From assembly GCA_025667525.1 (NCBI GenBank), contig CM046874.1, positions 659,512,963 to 659,576,962 of the forward strand: DNA of 64,000 nt, read 5' to 3'. The notes beneath the pieces are model-generated. The model saw only the letters and a list, made by a program, of their open reading frames with translations. It was not told where the DNA came from and did no database searches. Origin of the DNA: Glebionis coronaria (Eukaryota; Streptophyta; Magnoliopsida; Asterales; Asteraceae). A program made the translations under genes and the position numbers. Below are positions 22,290 to 33,816 of the stretch, piece after piece (within the stretch, counting starts at the first letter, position 1; each line of letters opens with the position of its first letter).

Positions 22290-23008
22290 AGGTGTGTCGT
22301 GATTAATTTGCATTGTTGTTTTTAATATTAACCAAATAGTATTTGTATTAGTAGAACTCTACTAATACGTATTATTGGTTTTCTTGGTTTTTCTTGTACA
22401 AATATTATTACTATATTGTATTAAGTATCACAATAAATTTACAATATCTCCAAAAGTGTGAAAACACAACCTTAATTGGGATTTGATCTCCTAATTATTG
22501 TATTCGAATCTCAAACAAAAAGAAAAAGGCAAAAATAGATAAATACTTTCGTGAAGCTCGATTTTGAAAGATACAAACTATAAGGTGGGTATAAGGCGGG
22601 AATTATAAAATATACCCTAAGGAAAAAGGCTCTTAAGTGCTTCGCGCCGCCTCGTTTCCCCGCTTGCTTGTGAGTATTTTGAGATTGAAGGCTAATCGAG
22701 GGTTTTGCCGCCCAAAGTATTATTACGTATAATATATTTGCTTGGTTTTCTTTGTGATTAAACCCTCTTGAACAATTTGGTTTTCACCAAAGTTCTAAAG
22801 TCATTCGAAGGCGTTCACTCCACGTGATCGTTTTCATTCCTTTGAGGCTTCTTTAATCAAGAGTTTGATTCGAGGAGAGATTTTGTAGATTGTTGTCTAC
22901 GAAGATACAACAAAATACAAAAAAATTTAAATATCATCAAAAACACAAAAAAATTGAAAATTCACAAAACACCCAAAAAGAATCTTCTTTGCTCACCTCC
23001 CATTCTTC
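22290..23008 (+). other. Untranslated leader of element F
   Basis: About 720 bases from PBS to gag without coding capacity. An A-rich run (22900-22990) precedes the first gag ATG. No splice sites stand out. Confidence 0.6.
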
Positions 23009-26000
23009 GTGAAGTTTATGATCACTCGTAATCAAGCAAAACGAGCTCGTAAACGACTTCAAAAGCAAGCCAATCAAGAGACGTTGATTGTTGAAGAACC
23101 TCCAATTGTTGAACCTATTGTAGAAAAAGAAGTCGTCATGGCTAATCGTACTATGATGGAGTTGCTACAAGCACCCACCGAGGGTTTTGGAGAGGCTATT
23201 GTGATTCCCGCCATCCTTGCAGAGAATTTCGAAATTAAGACGGGTTTAATGTCGATGTTGCAAGCAAATAAGTTTAGAGGTCACGAGAAAGACAACCCGC
23301 ATTACCACATTAGGAATTTTAACCGTCTCACCGCCACTAGCAAGTTTAAGGATGTTCCACATGACGCCATTAAGATGATGTTGTTTCCATACTCGTTGGA
23401 TGGACCCGCAAAAATTTGGCTCGAGAAAGAACCGCCAAATTCGATTTTGACATGGGCCGATCTCGTTTCTAAGTTTGTGAACAAGTTTTTTCCACCATCT
23501 AAAACAACACACGTAAAAAATGAGATTTCACGATTTGTGCAAAGAAATAATGAAAGTTTTTCAATGGCATGGGAACGCTTTAAAGAGATGTTACATGAAT
23601 GTCCACACCATGATTTTACGGAATCGCATCAAGTGGATACTTTTTATAATGGGCTTAATGATCATGAACGAGATTATTTGAATGCCGCCGCGGGTGGTAA
23701 TTTTTTGTGCAAGACGACAAATGAGGCTTTACAAATCATTGAAAATAGATCTAAGGTTTATAACCCTCGTAACACACCGAGTGTTGCCAATATGGGTTCG
23801 TCATCTTCGTCACAATCTTCTCGTAGCATTAATGCCTTACATGATGAAGCTAATGAGGAAAATCGGTTTTTTGATAGATTTGCTAATCTAATGTCCCATT
23901 GGAAGGCTCGAGAAGCTTCCAATTCCGCTTCGGTTAAAGCGGTTGCTAAGAGTTGTTTATCTTGTGGGGGAGCTCATGATCTTTCCGAGTGCATTACCGC
24001 GGATGGTAACACTTCGAGTGCTTATGTAGCAACGGGAACTTACAACCAAAACGGTCAAGGTTCCCGCCAAAATCAAGCTCCACCAAACCAAAATGTTAAC
24101 AATTATCGAAACAAAAACCAAGGTAATTACCAAGGCAATACACGCAATTACAACAAAGGGAATTATCAAAGTGGGAATGGAAAAATTTCTAATCAAAACC
24201 AAAACCGTGATTTTCAAAACACTACACAAGGTTTTCAAAATGCTCACACTAAAAATTTGCAAGGAGAATTTTTGGATTATGCAAAAGCAAATGATGCTAA
24301 AGTTGATAATATGCAACGTGAGATGATTAGCTTAAGATCCGAGTTGAAAAACGAACTAAAAAATGAACTTGCTAATGAACTAAAAACTCATGCAAACAAA
24401 ATGGAAGGAAATGTCCAACGTCTTCAACAAAATCAACAAAAGATGGATGTAGGACAACATGAGATTAAGCAAGAGTTATTAAAAGCGGATGCTAGGCAAT
24501 CAAAATTTGAGGACCGAATGGCTAAGATGTTTGAAGCAATCATGTGTAAACCCTCTTCCTCGGGTGGTCTTCCTAGTGATACCATTGCAAACCCGAAGGG
24601 AGAAATGAAGGTTATTACTACACGAAGTGGTAAAACTTTCAAGGAACCAATCTCTCGTCCAAGTACTTCTAAGGAGAAGGAAATCGAGAAAGAACCCGAG
24701 GTGATGGTCGAAAAGGAGCACATTACAATCCCACGAAGTACCGCTCATACCACACCTACGGTTGAACCAATACCAATTGTGGAACCCGAGTTTCCAAGGC
24801 CGTTGCCTAATGACCAACCCACACCACCTTTACCCTACCCTTCGAGACGAAACAAAGAGAAAGCACAAGAACGAAACAATTATCAATTTGAACTCTTCAT
24901 GAAAATGTTTCGTGATCTACATTTTAACATAAGTTTTGCCGATGCTCTAATCATGATGCCTCGATTCGCCGCAAACTTCAAAAGTATGCTAAACAACAAA
25001 GAAAAGTTACAACAATCGTCTAGTTGTTCATCGGTTTTTCTTAGCCGCATACCACAAAAGGTCGGTGATCCCGGTAAATTTTTGATTCCGTGTGCGATTC
25101 AAGATATGGAGGAATGCTACGCCTTGGCCGATCTTGGTGCTAGTATTAATTTAATGCCTCTCGAGATTTTCAAATCGCTTTCGCTTCCGGCTCTTACTCC
25201 TTCGAACATGTCTATCGAGATGGCCGATCATTCTACGATTTTAGCATGTGGAGTAGCCGAGGACGTTTTCGTTAAAGTCGGAAAGTTTTACTATCCCGTT
25301 GACTTTATCGTTGTAGACATTCATATCGATCGAAAAGTTCCTCTCATTTTGGGTCGCTCATTTTTGGATACATCAAGAGCACTTATCGATGTTCATGCTC
25401 GAAAAATCACCCTACGTTTCAATGAAGAAGAACTTGTCATCAATGCAACACAAAACTCCAATCTTTCCCATGTCTATTCTATTGCAACTTTAAACCATGG
25501 TGATTCAACCAATGTCGTTTGCAAAGAATTTTCACCAAGAGTTTTAGGAAATGTCGCCAAAATAAATTTACCATTTCCTCCGCCGGTGGAGGTTATGAGT
25601 GTAAAGCCTACAAAGAAGAAACCATCAATACTTGAAGCAAAAAATCCTTCACCTCACCTCGAACATTCATTCTTGAAAAGTGTTGATAAGTTACCGGTTT
25701 CTACGGAAGATCTTTCGGATGATGAATATGTAGACCCCGATGGGGAGGTTTTCTTCGTCGATAAACGTTTTGAGAACTTGCCACCACCAAAACCAAAACG
25801 ATTTACAAATGTGAGAATTTTTAGTGTAACTAACATCGTCTTAGAAACACCAAACATTTTCGACATAATCAAAAAGGGTTTTCATAAAGAGAGTTCAAAA
25901 GATAAAAAAGGAAAAGATCTTAAATGTGATTTAATTGATTTTTCCACAAATCTAACTCCGTCATCACCACGTGTTTTGAGTGCTACAAGCTCGTCTACTC

Positions 26001-26338
26001 CTTTTGACGATGCTTTGTGTGGTTCTAGTATGGGGGAAGCCCCTTATGTTCCCTCATCCTTGTCCACCGAGGACGAGATATTCGATCCCGGAATTTCATG
26101 TAAAGGGAAATCTCGGTCTTCCACCAATGCAATAAATGGAAAATCTTTCTATTTGCTTGGTGCGAGTCTACCTCGAGTAGCTCAAAAGTTTGTCTTACCA
26201 ATTGTCCCACCTTTCTACTTCTCATCTCTTTTCTTCAAACTCTTTGAGTTTATGGCACATGTTGAAGTGGCGTTTAATTGTTTTTCCAATGAAAAAACGA
26301 GAACGCCATTTTCGACCCCGGTATTTTGCATCATTTAA
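23009..26338 (+). CDS. gag: Gag-protease polyprotein of element F
   Basis: Fully open, 1109 codons. The basic N-terminus is followed by the Athila Gag domain (about residues 50-225: T-M-M-E-L-L-Q-A-P-T-E-G, then D-G-P-A-K-I-W-L). A CCHC-like knuckle with shortened spacing, C-X2-C-X3-H-X4-C, lies at about 316-328. Next come an N/Q-rich stretch (345-410), a Lys/Glu coiled coil (430-520) and a retropepsin with Asp-Leu-Gly-Ala-Ser (Asp at about 708) and the closing L-I-L-G-R-S-F-L-D block (about 778). The last 290 residues match nothing I know and stand where RT should begin. The first ATG was chosen because the frame is open from it; the M at the A-N-R-T-M block is an alternative start. Gag would assemble particles; the protease could mature them. 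Confidence 0.9.
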   Translation: MKFMITRNQAKRARKRLQKQANQETLIVEEPPIVEPIVEKEVVMANRTMMELLQAPTEGFGEAIVIPAILAENFEIKTGLMSMLQANKFRGHEKDNPHYHIRNFNRLTATSKFKDVPHDAIKMMLFPYSLDGPAKIWLEKEPPNSILTWADLVSKFVNKFFPPSKTTHVKNEISRFVQRNNESFSMAWERFKEMLHECPHHDFTESHQVDTFYNGLNDHERDYLNAAAGGNFLCKTTNEALQIIENRSKVYNPRNTPSVANMGSSSSSQSSRSINALHDEANEENRFFDRFANLMSHWKAREASNSASVKAVAKSCLSCGGAHDLSECITADGNTSSAYVATGTYNQNGQGSRQNQAPPNQNVNNYRNKNQGNYQGNTRNYNKGNYQSGNGKISNQNQNRDFQNTTQGFQNAHTKNLQGEFLDYAKANDAKVDNMQREMISLRSELKNELKNELANELKTHANKMEGNVQRLQQNQQKMDVGQHEIKQELLKADARQSKFEDRMAKMFEAIMCKPSSSGGLPSDTIANPKGEMKVITTRSGKTFKEPISRPSTSKEKEIEKEPEVMVEKEHITIPRSTAHTTPTVEPIPIVEPEFPRPLPNDQPTPPLPYPSRRNKEKAQERNNYQFELFMKMFRDLHFNISFADALIMMPRFAANFKSMLNNKEKLQQSSSCSSVFLSRIPQKVGDPGKFLIPCAIQDMEECYALADLGASINLMPLEIFKSLSLPALTPSNMSIEMADHSTILACGVAEDVFVKVGKFYYPVDFIVVDIHIDRKVPLILGRSFLDTSRALIDVHARKITLRFNEEELVINATQNSNLSHVYSIATLNHGDSTNVVCKEFSPRVLGNVAKINLPFPPPVEVMSVKPTKKKPSILEAKNPSPHLEHSFLKSVDKLPVSTEDLSDDEYVDPDGEVFFVDKRFENLPPPKPKRFTNVRIFSVTNIVLETPNIFDIIKKGFHKESSKDKKGKDLKCDLIDFSTNLTPSSPRVLSATSSSTPFDDALCGSSMGEAPYVPSSLSTEDEIFDPGISCKGKSRSSTNAINGKSFYLLGASLPRVAQKFVLPIVPPFYFSSLFFKLFEFMAHVEVAFNCFSNEKTRTPFSTPVFCII

Positions 26339-28595
26339 GGACTTAGTCCTTTATACCGGTTGCTTTTTGGGCCTTGTTTATCATGTAAGCCCCATCAAAA
26401 ATTGACCACACCAAGTTAATCCCTAAATGTTCACATTTTGAAGGGATCGAGTCGAGCTCATGACTCGGTAATCAAAAACGAGGTGCCTCGTGGGGGAGAT
26501 CCCATGCTTATCTTTTATGCTTACTATTCACTAATAAGGGGACTTGTACCCTTTCAACTCGTTGTCTCGTGGTTGTTTGTGATTGTGTTATCTAGATCAT
26601 CATCTACGATTGAAGACTCTCGTGTTCGTTTACGTGAGCCTCCATCGTTCGTTTGAAGAAGTTTTTCACGAATCCATGACATATCCTTTATTGTTCTAAC
26701 AATTATCTTTTAGCATACTTAATAAACGGCTTTAGATATATTGTTGATCACCCTTTCCATGCTAGATCCTAAGCATTCGACTCTTCATCTCTAGTATGGG
26801 GGTGCTCCACCTTTAGACTCGAAACATTGAGGACAATGTTTACTTTTAGTATGGGGGGGTGAATAGGTACTTGCTTTGCTACGCCCTCACGCTTTCCAAC
26901 TTTCAATGTTTTGTTTTGCTAATAAGGCTAAAATGGCCAAATTTTAAAATTTTTGTTAGTTTTCATAAGTGTTTTTAAGACACGAATATATATTTTCCGA
27001 TGGGTAGAATAAGAGTTAATTTTTGACTTGATGGGCATTTTGAGCCATTTACATTCCTTAACCCGCTCAATTCAAGTTTTGCTAGACTTTTATATAGGGA
27101 GCTTTAAAACGCGAAAGTCTTAATTCATACGGGTTAAGAACAAGAACTTTTCGCAAGTTCCTATAGTTGATTCTAGAAAGTCACTTATCAAGGGAACTAT
27201 AAAACGCATTCTCTAAACTTAAAAAAGTACAAGAAAGTGCAAGATCCTATAGGTGGCGTGAAAACCCAAAACTTTGATTTGATATAGTCTTAATGAAAGC
27301 TAATCCAAATTTGGCTTAATTTTGACTTGCATGGCTAAGTATTCACGAGTCTCTTTAATTAGAGGTCTTTATATAGTGAAGAACGAGAAATGATAGAGTT
27401 AGACAAGTGATCATGCTAAACGTAGAACATGAAAGTGTTCTTTCAAAAACTCATATGTTTTTAATTGTGGATTTTTCTTCCCATAAGATCAATGCATTAG
27501 GAATAAATCATAATTGCAATAAGTAAGGTCGTACGATTTGAAAGGTTACTTAGCCTCTAGCGCAAGATCGTTTAAAAGTTGCTCGGGGTTGAATAGAGTT
27601 CATAGCCAAGGCATAACTTATTGAAGCGGGACGCGAAGATTGGCGATCATCCAAAAAGGCCCTAACAAGGCATGAGGAGCTCTATTTTTGCTAAAGATCC
27701 AAAGATGATGTGAAGTATCATTATTCCTAAATCAATATGAAGGGTCGAGACACACGACGAGAAGCAATTACTCCCCTAAAGATCATGGAGAAAGTCTATC
27801 CAAAAAGACCCTAACAAGGTATGAGGATAAATATATCCAAGTCCGAAAAGGAGGCGGATCGTTGTATATCAAAATCCAAAGTAAAGATTGAAGAAAAATG
27901 ATGAAGTCGTGGTCCTATATGAAGAATCTCTCAAAAACGTCAAGTGAAGAAATTCCAAATATATGAAGAGAAGACCATAATTTCAAGAACGTCTTCCCAA
28001 GATTTGAAGTATGAAGTACATGCCAAATATCGGTCCGAGAAAGGTCTCAAATCGTGAAACGAGTTATGCCAAGATATGAACTTAAGGAGATACACGAGAA
28101 GCCGTTTTAAAAGATTTTGTCCTTCGGCTAACTATTGATCAAATCGTGCTACTTTGCTTTCGGACTAATAACTACTCAAATAAGTCAATATGAATCACTT
28201 GTGTTCCATGACAAATAGATAAAAAATGCTAGTAACCCATTTCCTTTTATAATAACTAGGATTGCGGGGAGAAAAAGTATTACACAATTTGGACGTATGA
28301 GTAGTGTTAGCATTGTGACTTGTACCAACAATGATCTTGTTTTTGCACTTAGAATGGAATGTATGACAATCAAGGATGACGAAGTTTACTCTAAGGGACA
28401 TTTACTTGTTTCTATTCTTTGACCCTAAAAGTCACTTTTGTGATGAAAATCATACATTATGTCTTTACACATCATCGTAGTATGTTGCAAGTCTTTTACT
28501 CTTCAATAAAGGTTAATAAATTTGAACTTTGGTGATGCTTAGATACTTTATTCTAGCATTGCGTGAGGGCACGGCAATGGCTTAGTATGGGGGAG
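26339..28595 (+). other. 3' noncoding region of element F
   Basis: Begins with a stretch resembling the post-integrase region of element C (CATGACTCGGTAATCAAAAACGAG here, its reverse-complement relative at 41095-41125), carries ATTGAGGACAATGT and a G-run at 26825-26865, and continues parallel to 13000-14600 of C. The last bases before the LTR are the PPT. No coding potential. Confidence 0.7.
28583..28595 (+). other. Polypurine tract of element F
   Basis: TAGTATGGGGGAG directly before the TG of the 3' LTR. Confidence 0.85.
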
Positions 28596-31500
28596 TGATG
28601 AGATGGCATTTATACATGATCTCATCGTTCTTTTCGGGCTTTAAATACATAAAAATGTCATAAAATACCATATATATGCTTGTGTTTGTTTACTTGTGTA
28701 TTTTAGGTATGGATATCGTGAAAAAGGCAAAAGATCACAAATTACAAGGAAAAACGGACACGAGAAACGAAGCCGTACAAAGAACCGGGCCCTAATCATG
28801 GAATTCTCAACAAATACCCTTGAAGACTTGAAGACAAACAAGATTGATCCTCATTTATTGAAGAAATGACACTTAAAACCCTTGTATATTCATAATTACA
28901 AGTTTGGTCCCATAAGTTTGTCAAAATTACACAAAAGGTCCTTCAACTTTGAAGAAATGGCAAGATTAGTCCCTCAACAAATCAAAATTGCCAATAATGG
29001 TCCCTCATGAAGTCAAATATACAATGAAGACCTTTGAAGATCAACAATGTCCAAGATCAGCCCTTGAATTATCCCAAAATGGCAAAAATAACCCTTGAAA
29101 TCCTTTTTCCAAAGTTTTGTGCCAAAACTGCCAAGTGGTGAAAGTATTTAACAAAGGAGAATACGTTTTAGGGCTGAAATTCTTTATTTACCAAAAATAC
29201 CAAAACACAAGGACCAAATGTGGGCAAAATAAACATTCAAATGTTTATTGCGCCAAACACTTTTCCACTCCACCAAAAACGGATCAAACAACTTACTGTT
29301 CACCTTTTACCACCCAGAATTACATCACTTAAAACAAAGGGTAATTTGCAATTACCTTGGCACACGTTTGATTCACCTCACCTTAAACACATCCCACACA
29401 CAAAACCCTCACTCCCACTCACAAAGGACCCCACCCCCAATTCCCTTTCCACCAATCAGAATGCAACTTAGCCTCCAAGTTATGTGACGTGTCCAAATCA
29501 ACAGCTATGATTCATTGCTTCATCACAAAGCTAAAATGAACATCCAGGATCACTTTGGACAGCTCACACCAAGGATTCGTCTAGAAGAACCAAGGGCATT
29601 ATAGGGAATTCAGTTCTAGGGTTTGTGAATAGTGTTTAGCCAGGCATTTGCCTATAAAAGGAGACCTCAACATGTGAGAGTCCCTTTGTTCCAGTTTTGG
29701 GCTATTAATCTTTGTAATTCCTTTTTAAGCTTAATAAAATTTGAATTTCTAAAATTTGAAATATCTTTTTGATTTTGTTAAAAGTTTGGTGTTTGAGTAG
29801 CCTAATTCTGAGTTCCATTTGATTGTTTAGACCTTCCTTAACCTTGTGGTTAAGGCACGTCTAGGTTTGAAAGGTTTTCAAGGTTCAAAAGCCTTGAAGT
29901 CCTTGTTTCTGATTTTGGCTTATTTTTGTGTACTAACCCTTAGCCTTAAGCCTTGAGTTCTTTCAAGCTTGTTGACACCAAGCCTGAGAAGGATTCTAAG
30001 CCTTTGGTTGAGTTTGTTTGCTGCTTGTGTTGAAGATATAAAGTCCTTGAGGTTCTACTTTGAACCATCAACCAAGGCTGTTTGCATCTCCTTCATTGAA
30101 GTACCTTGGTCTTGTTCTAGTTGTTGAACAAGGTCCAAGGAGCATTGATGGCCTTCCTAGGATGTTGTGGAAGGCAGGTATAAGATCTTGTTAAGATTCC
30201 CCTAAAAATTTCATGTTTATGACTGTTTTGGATTTTGTGCTTTGGTTTTGAGTATTGGTGTTTGTGCTGGTGATTTTTGAGTTTGATTGTGTTAGTTGCT
30301 ATTGTTTAAGTGTTTTTGATCATTAAAATCAGTAGGTTATTAGTTAAAATCACAAGTTTCTTTGTTAAGTGGTAGATTAAGGAGTGTTTGGGTCTACTGC
30401 TTGAATTGGGATTGTGGTTTGCTAAGTGTTTGTTTGTTGTATGCAAGTATTGGTATCTGATATTTAGGTGCTTATGTTCATCTGTTTGCAGGTTTTGAGG
30501 CTTTGAACACATTGATTCTTATATTGGCTATAAAATCTTCATAACTTGGTAAAATTGGCTAGGATTTTGAGGACACCTAGATCTAGGCTTAGGCTAGGGC
30601 TAACAAGTGCTAAATCATAGTTAATCACACCAGGGTAGAAGGATTTGAGGCTTGAAATTGGATCAAGTGTCAAGTATATCAGCAAACTGTTTCTGCATAT
30701 TGTTCATTGTTCATCGGTAACTTCTAGTGCTTTGATCTTGTTGATTTCTTTGACTCAGTGTTTAATTCTTGTTGCTTTGTGTTTATTGTTAGCTTATATA
30801 GCTTGTGTATGCATCTGGTTAAGTTTGGTTGGCTTATTTTGCTTAAATCTGCTTATTAAGTGCTTAACTGCTTATTTGCATATCTGGAGCATATATGTGG
30901 ACTGTTTGGCTTATTGTGGCTTATTGTGTGGATCATTTTGTGATTTTATTGTTGCTATTGACTCCTTGTGGTTAACTGATCACAAGGGTGCCTTTGTTTC
31001 CAATTGAATCAAACCAGAACTCTCAAATAAGCTTGGTCAATTAGTCAAAGCAGTGGGAACTCCTTTCCCCTGCTGGTTGCCACTGATAGTGCAATTTTGG
31101 TGTCAGCTTATCAATAAGCTATAATAGCTTATTTTAACCAGCAACAACTTTATTTTTGTAATAGGTGCTCATATTTTGACCCATTTGTTCATCCTGGAGC
31201 ATTTGGGTGGTTGACTTTTAGGTTTGACTAGAAAACCAACTCCTTTGACTTTTACATAAGTTCATTTGAGCTTATTCTGGCTTATTGGTTATGCTTATTG
31301 GATTTTTATTGATTGATATTGCTTATTGAGTCCATTTGAAAGCTTTTGCAAGTTGAATAAGCTTCTGAGGTGCATTATTTCTCAAAAACGACTATTTTGT
31401 CGTTTTGTGGATTTTTGCTTTTCTATTTTCTGGCTTATTGAGTGAGCTTATTGGAAATTTCTTTTGACAGATCTCTTAAGCATCCTAAAAGAGGGTTGTG

Positions 31501-32552
31501 TGGCAAATTAGAGCTTATGGCATTAGCTTTTGGCTTAATGGGCTGAAAAGCCCAATAAGAATAAGCTTTGTGTTCAATAATCTGTGATAAGCACATTTTC
31601 AGCTTTTGGGCCTTTAGAGTTTTGTTCTTAGAATTGAATTTTAAGTCAGATAGGGCTTTTCCAAGTCAATTGGGCCAAGTTTGACTTTTTGGGCCCAAAA
31701 CCCATTTAGGTTGACTGTTTTTGGATTTGACCCATTTGAGGGCCCATTAGGGGTATTTTGGTAATTTCACTTTGATTTTCTGATTATTTAGGTTAAAATA
31801 AACTAGTTTGCAAGTTTTTAGAATTTTTTATAATTTTTGGATTTTTAATATTATTTTATTATTATTTTATTATTATTTTTAAAATTTCACATTTTCCAAC
31901 TTTTTACATTTTTCTTAGGTTAAGTACATTAAAATAGGAATTTATCAACTTTTAGAATAATTTTATCACTTATAGATTAATTTTTATAATTATTTTAAGT
32001 TTTAATAGTTTTTAATTCATTTTAAATAGTTTTTATTAGTTTTAAAATTTCTAAAAAAAGTTTTTAATCTTTTTAGGTCATTTTAGAGGTTTATCAATTG
32101 AAAAATCTTTATTTGGGCATTTTGATAATTTATTTGACTTTTAGGGCTTTAATTAGCATTTAAAAATTGAATATTTAATTATTTAAAAGGTTTGAAAAAG
32201 TTTTGATCATTGGTAAACTCTTAGTTTATTATTTTTGATTTTTGTTGAATTTTTGGTAATTTTTAGAATTTATTTTTATTTTTGTGATTTTTAAGGTTCT
32301 ACGTTTTAACATTCTAATAGTGATTTTTCTTGGTAATTTTTATTTTTACGTCTTCGTCATCTTCTTTTCTCATCCCCCTTCTAAACCAATCATTAATCAC
32401 AAACATTTGACAAGTTGTTCACACACATATACCTCCTTGGGAAACGAACTTGGAATCCATTAGGTTCATTAGGGTTGATTTTCCTAAATCATCACTCGAT
32501 ACTTTCCCTATTTACGCTCTTTTCCTAAAGAGTGGTAAAACCTCTACAATCA
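28596..32552 (+). repeat. 3' LTR of element F (3957 bp)
   Basis: Near-identical copy of 18315-22269, with TATAAAA at 29653-29659. Differences are scattered single bases, e.g. near 28626, 28748 and 29313. Confidence 0.92.
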
Positions 32553-32557
32553 GGTGC
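32553..32557. repeat. Target site duplication of F, right copy (GGTGC)
   Basis: With 32558-32560 it also encodes the start of ORF3 (ATG GCA CC on the minus strand), which continues at 18309. Confidence 0.92.
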
Positions 32558-32656
32558 CATTGATGAAAGCTGTTAATTTTAAGTGAAGAAGATGAAGTTG
32601 ATAAGAGAAAATTGTTAGACAAGAATTATAGATACCCTGTTTAAAATAGGAGCCAA

Positions 32657-32663
32657 ATTTATA
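32657..32663 (-). promoter_or_regulatory. Putative TATA element upstream of ORF3 in E1
   Basis: The minus strand reads CTCC|TATAAAT|TTGG, 97 bases before the ATG, with CCAAT 21 bases further upstream. E2 has TATATAT at the same distance. It may be an internal promoter; the CAG words nearer the ATG could instead serve as a splice acceptor. Confidence 0.4.
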
Positions 32664-32836
32664 GGAGAAAAAGAATGAATGTGATTGGCCCAAAAATAGG
32701 CAAAGATTTTCAAAAATCAATCATGAAAATATTGAAAAAGTTATAAGTTATCTCATACATTAAATGAAAGTAACAACTCCTAAAATTACGGCTTGAAAAT
32801 ATGTCAAAAAGTAACAACTGGGTAGGTCCCATTGAG

Positions 32837-32958
32837 TGTCAACGGTCAAAAATAACCTATCAACGCCCAACGGCTATAATCTTGTCAACGTTTGCCTAAA
32901 GCCATGTCAGCGTCTAATTTGGTCACAACAACGCTTGGAAAATTCTTGTCAGCGTCCA
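32837..32958 (-). repeat. GTCARCGC motif array, spacer of E1, part 1
   Basis: Six copies (GTCAACGG, ATCAACGC, GTCAACGT, GTCAGCGT, ACAACGCT, GTCAGCGT) spaced about 20 bases; counterpart in E2 at 62881-63000. Confidence 0.85.
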
Positions 32959-33599
32959 AAAATAAAAATATTTTAAAAAGTGAAAAATGACCTTAACAAG
33001 TAATTTATCCTAGAGAAGATAACCAAAAGCTGATAATTATTATAGGGCGACAACCACTGTCCAGTTATGCACACTTGCATAAGCAAGATAGACATAACAG
33101 TCCTCTATTGTCCCTTGCTAACCAAAACTCTTAACAACTAAGTTACCTTATAAAATCCTTGTTACTCCCAGGTAAATCCCATATCAAAATCATTCCCAAG
33201 TCTCCCAACAGACCACAACCAATTCTAGGCCAAAAATGTCTTGGCAGCATGCACAGTATATCAACTTTGCATGCTACAGTGCCTCATGATTTAGTAAAAC
33301 TAACTCATACTCACCTGTGGACACAATCTAGAATTGTGATAAGAGTATCATATGGATACCCAAACATCCTAACGGTTCCTAAAACCTCCCCTTAAACTAT
33401 GATACAAAAAGTTTGCTAAAATCATGCATGAACATAAAAAAATTTATGTCAAGATAGGAATGAAACATTCCAACCATCATCCATAACTAAAAACTTGTCC
33501 AAATGCTTCTCCATTCATCCATAAGCAACTCTGTATCCAATGGTATACTGCTAACACCATCTGCACATTTAGATTGAAAACCACAAAACTAACATTGTT

Positions 33600-33721
33600 G
33601 CTGACAACGCCCCGATAACACATGACAGCGTTTAAGGAAGCTTTGTCAGCGTTAGACAATTATATTGCTGACAACGTTACAAAAACACTTATCAGTGTTC
33701 AAGCAACCTTTGTCAGTGTTA
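33600..33721 (-). repeat. GTCARCGC motif array, spacer of E1, part 2
   Basis: Two related units of about 65 bases, each with motif copies in opposite orientation (GCTGACAACG and TTTGTCAGCGTTA), able to form a stem-loop. Counterpart in E2 at 62119-62248. Confidence 0.8.
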
Positions 33722-33816
33722 GAAAAATATAGTGGAAAATCTAAATCATCAATAAGACCAACAATAATAATGCATCATCCTGTACATACTTTTACAAAAA
33801 GAATCCAAAACACATA

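Larger units (their letters stand above)
18315..32552 (+). mobile_element. Athila-like non-autonomous element F (gag-protease only)
   Basis: 14,238 bases with LTRs of 3955 and 3957 bases, GGTGC duplications, tRNA-Asp PBS, one long gag-protease gene and a 2.26 kb 3' noncoding region with a terminal PPT. There is no RT, RNase H or integrase anywhere inside, so it must move with enzymes from elsewhere; element C, whose 3' noncoding region is homologous, is the kind of element that could serve. LTRs differ by roughly 1 to 1.5 bases per hundred in the first kilobase. It landed in codon 3 of ORF3 of E1. Confidence 0.9.
32561..33816 (-). other. Spacer between pol and ORF3 in E1
   Basis: 1256 bases, nearly the same length as in E2 (1248). 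It is noncoding but conserved between the copies. A CCAAT word (32684-32688, minus) and TATAAAT (32657-32663, minus) stand 97 bases before the ORF3 ATG. Two motif arrays lie at 32837-32958 and 33600-33721. Confidence 0.75.

Noticed and set aside
20354..31007. Open frames of about 120 codons at 20354-20725 and 30645-31007 (hydrophobic, Leu-rich).
   Set aside because: They are the same stretch of the two LTRs of element F; the hydrophobic look comes from GCTTATT-rich DNA and the start differs between the copies.
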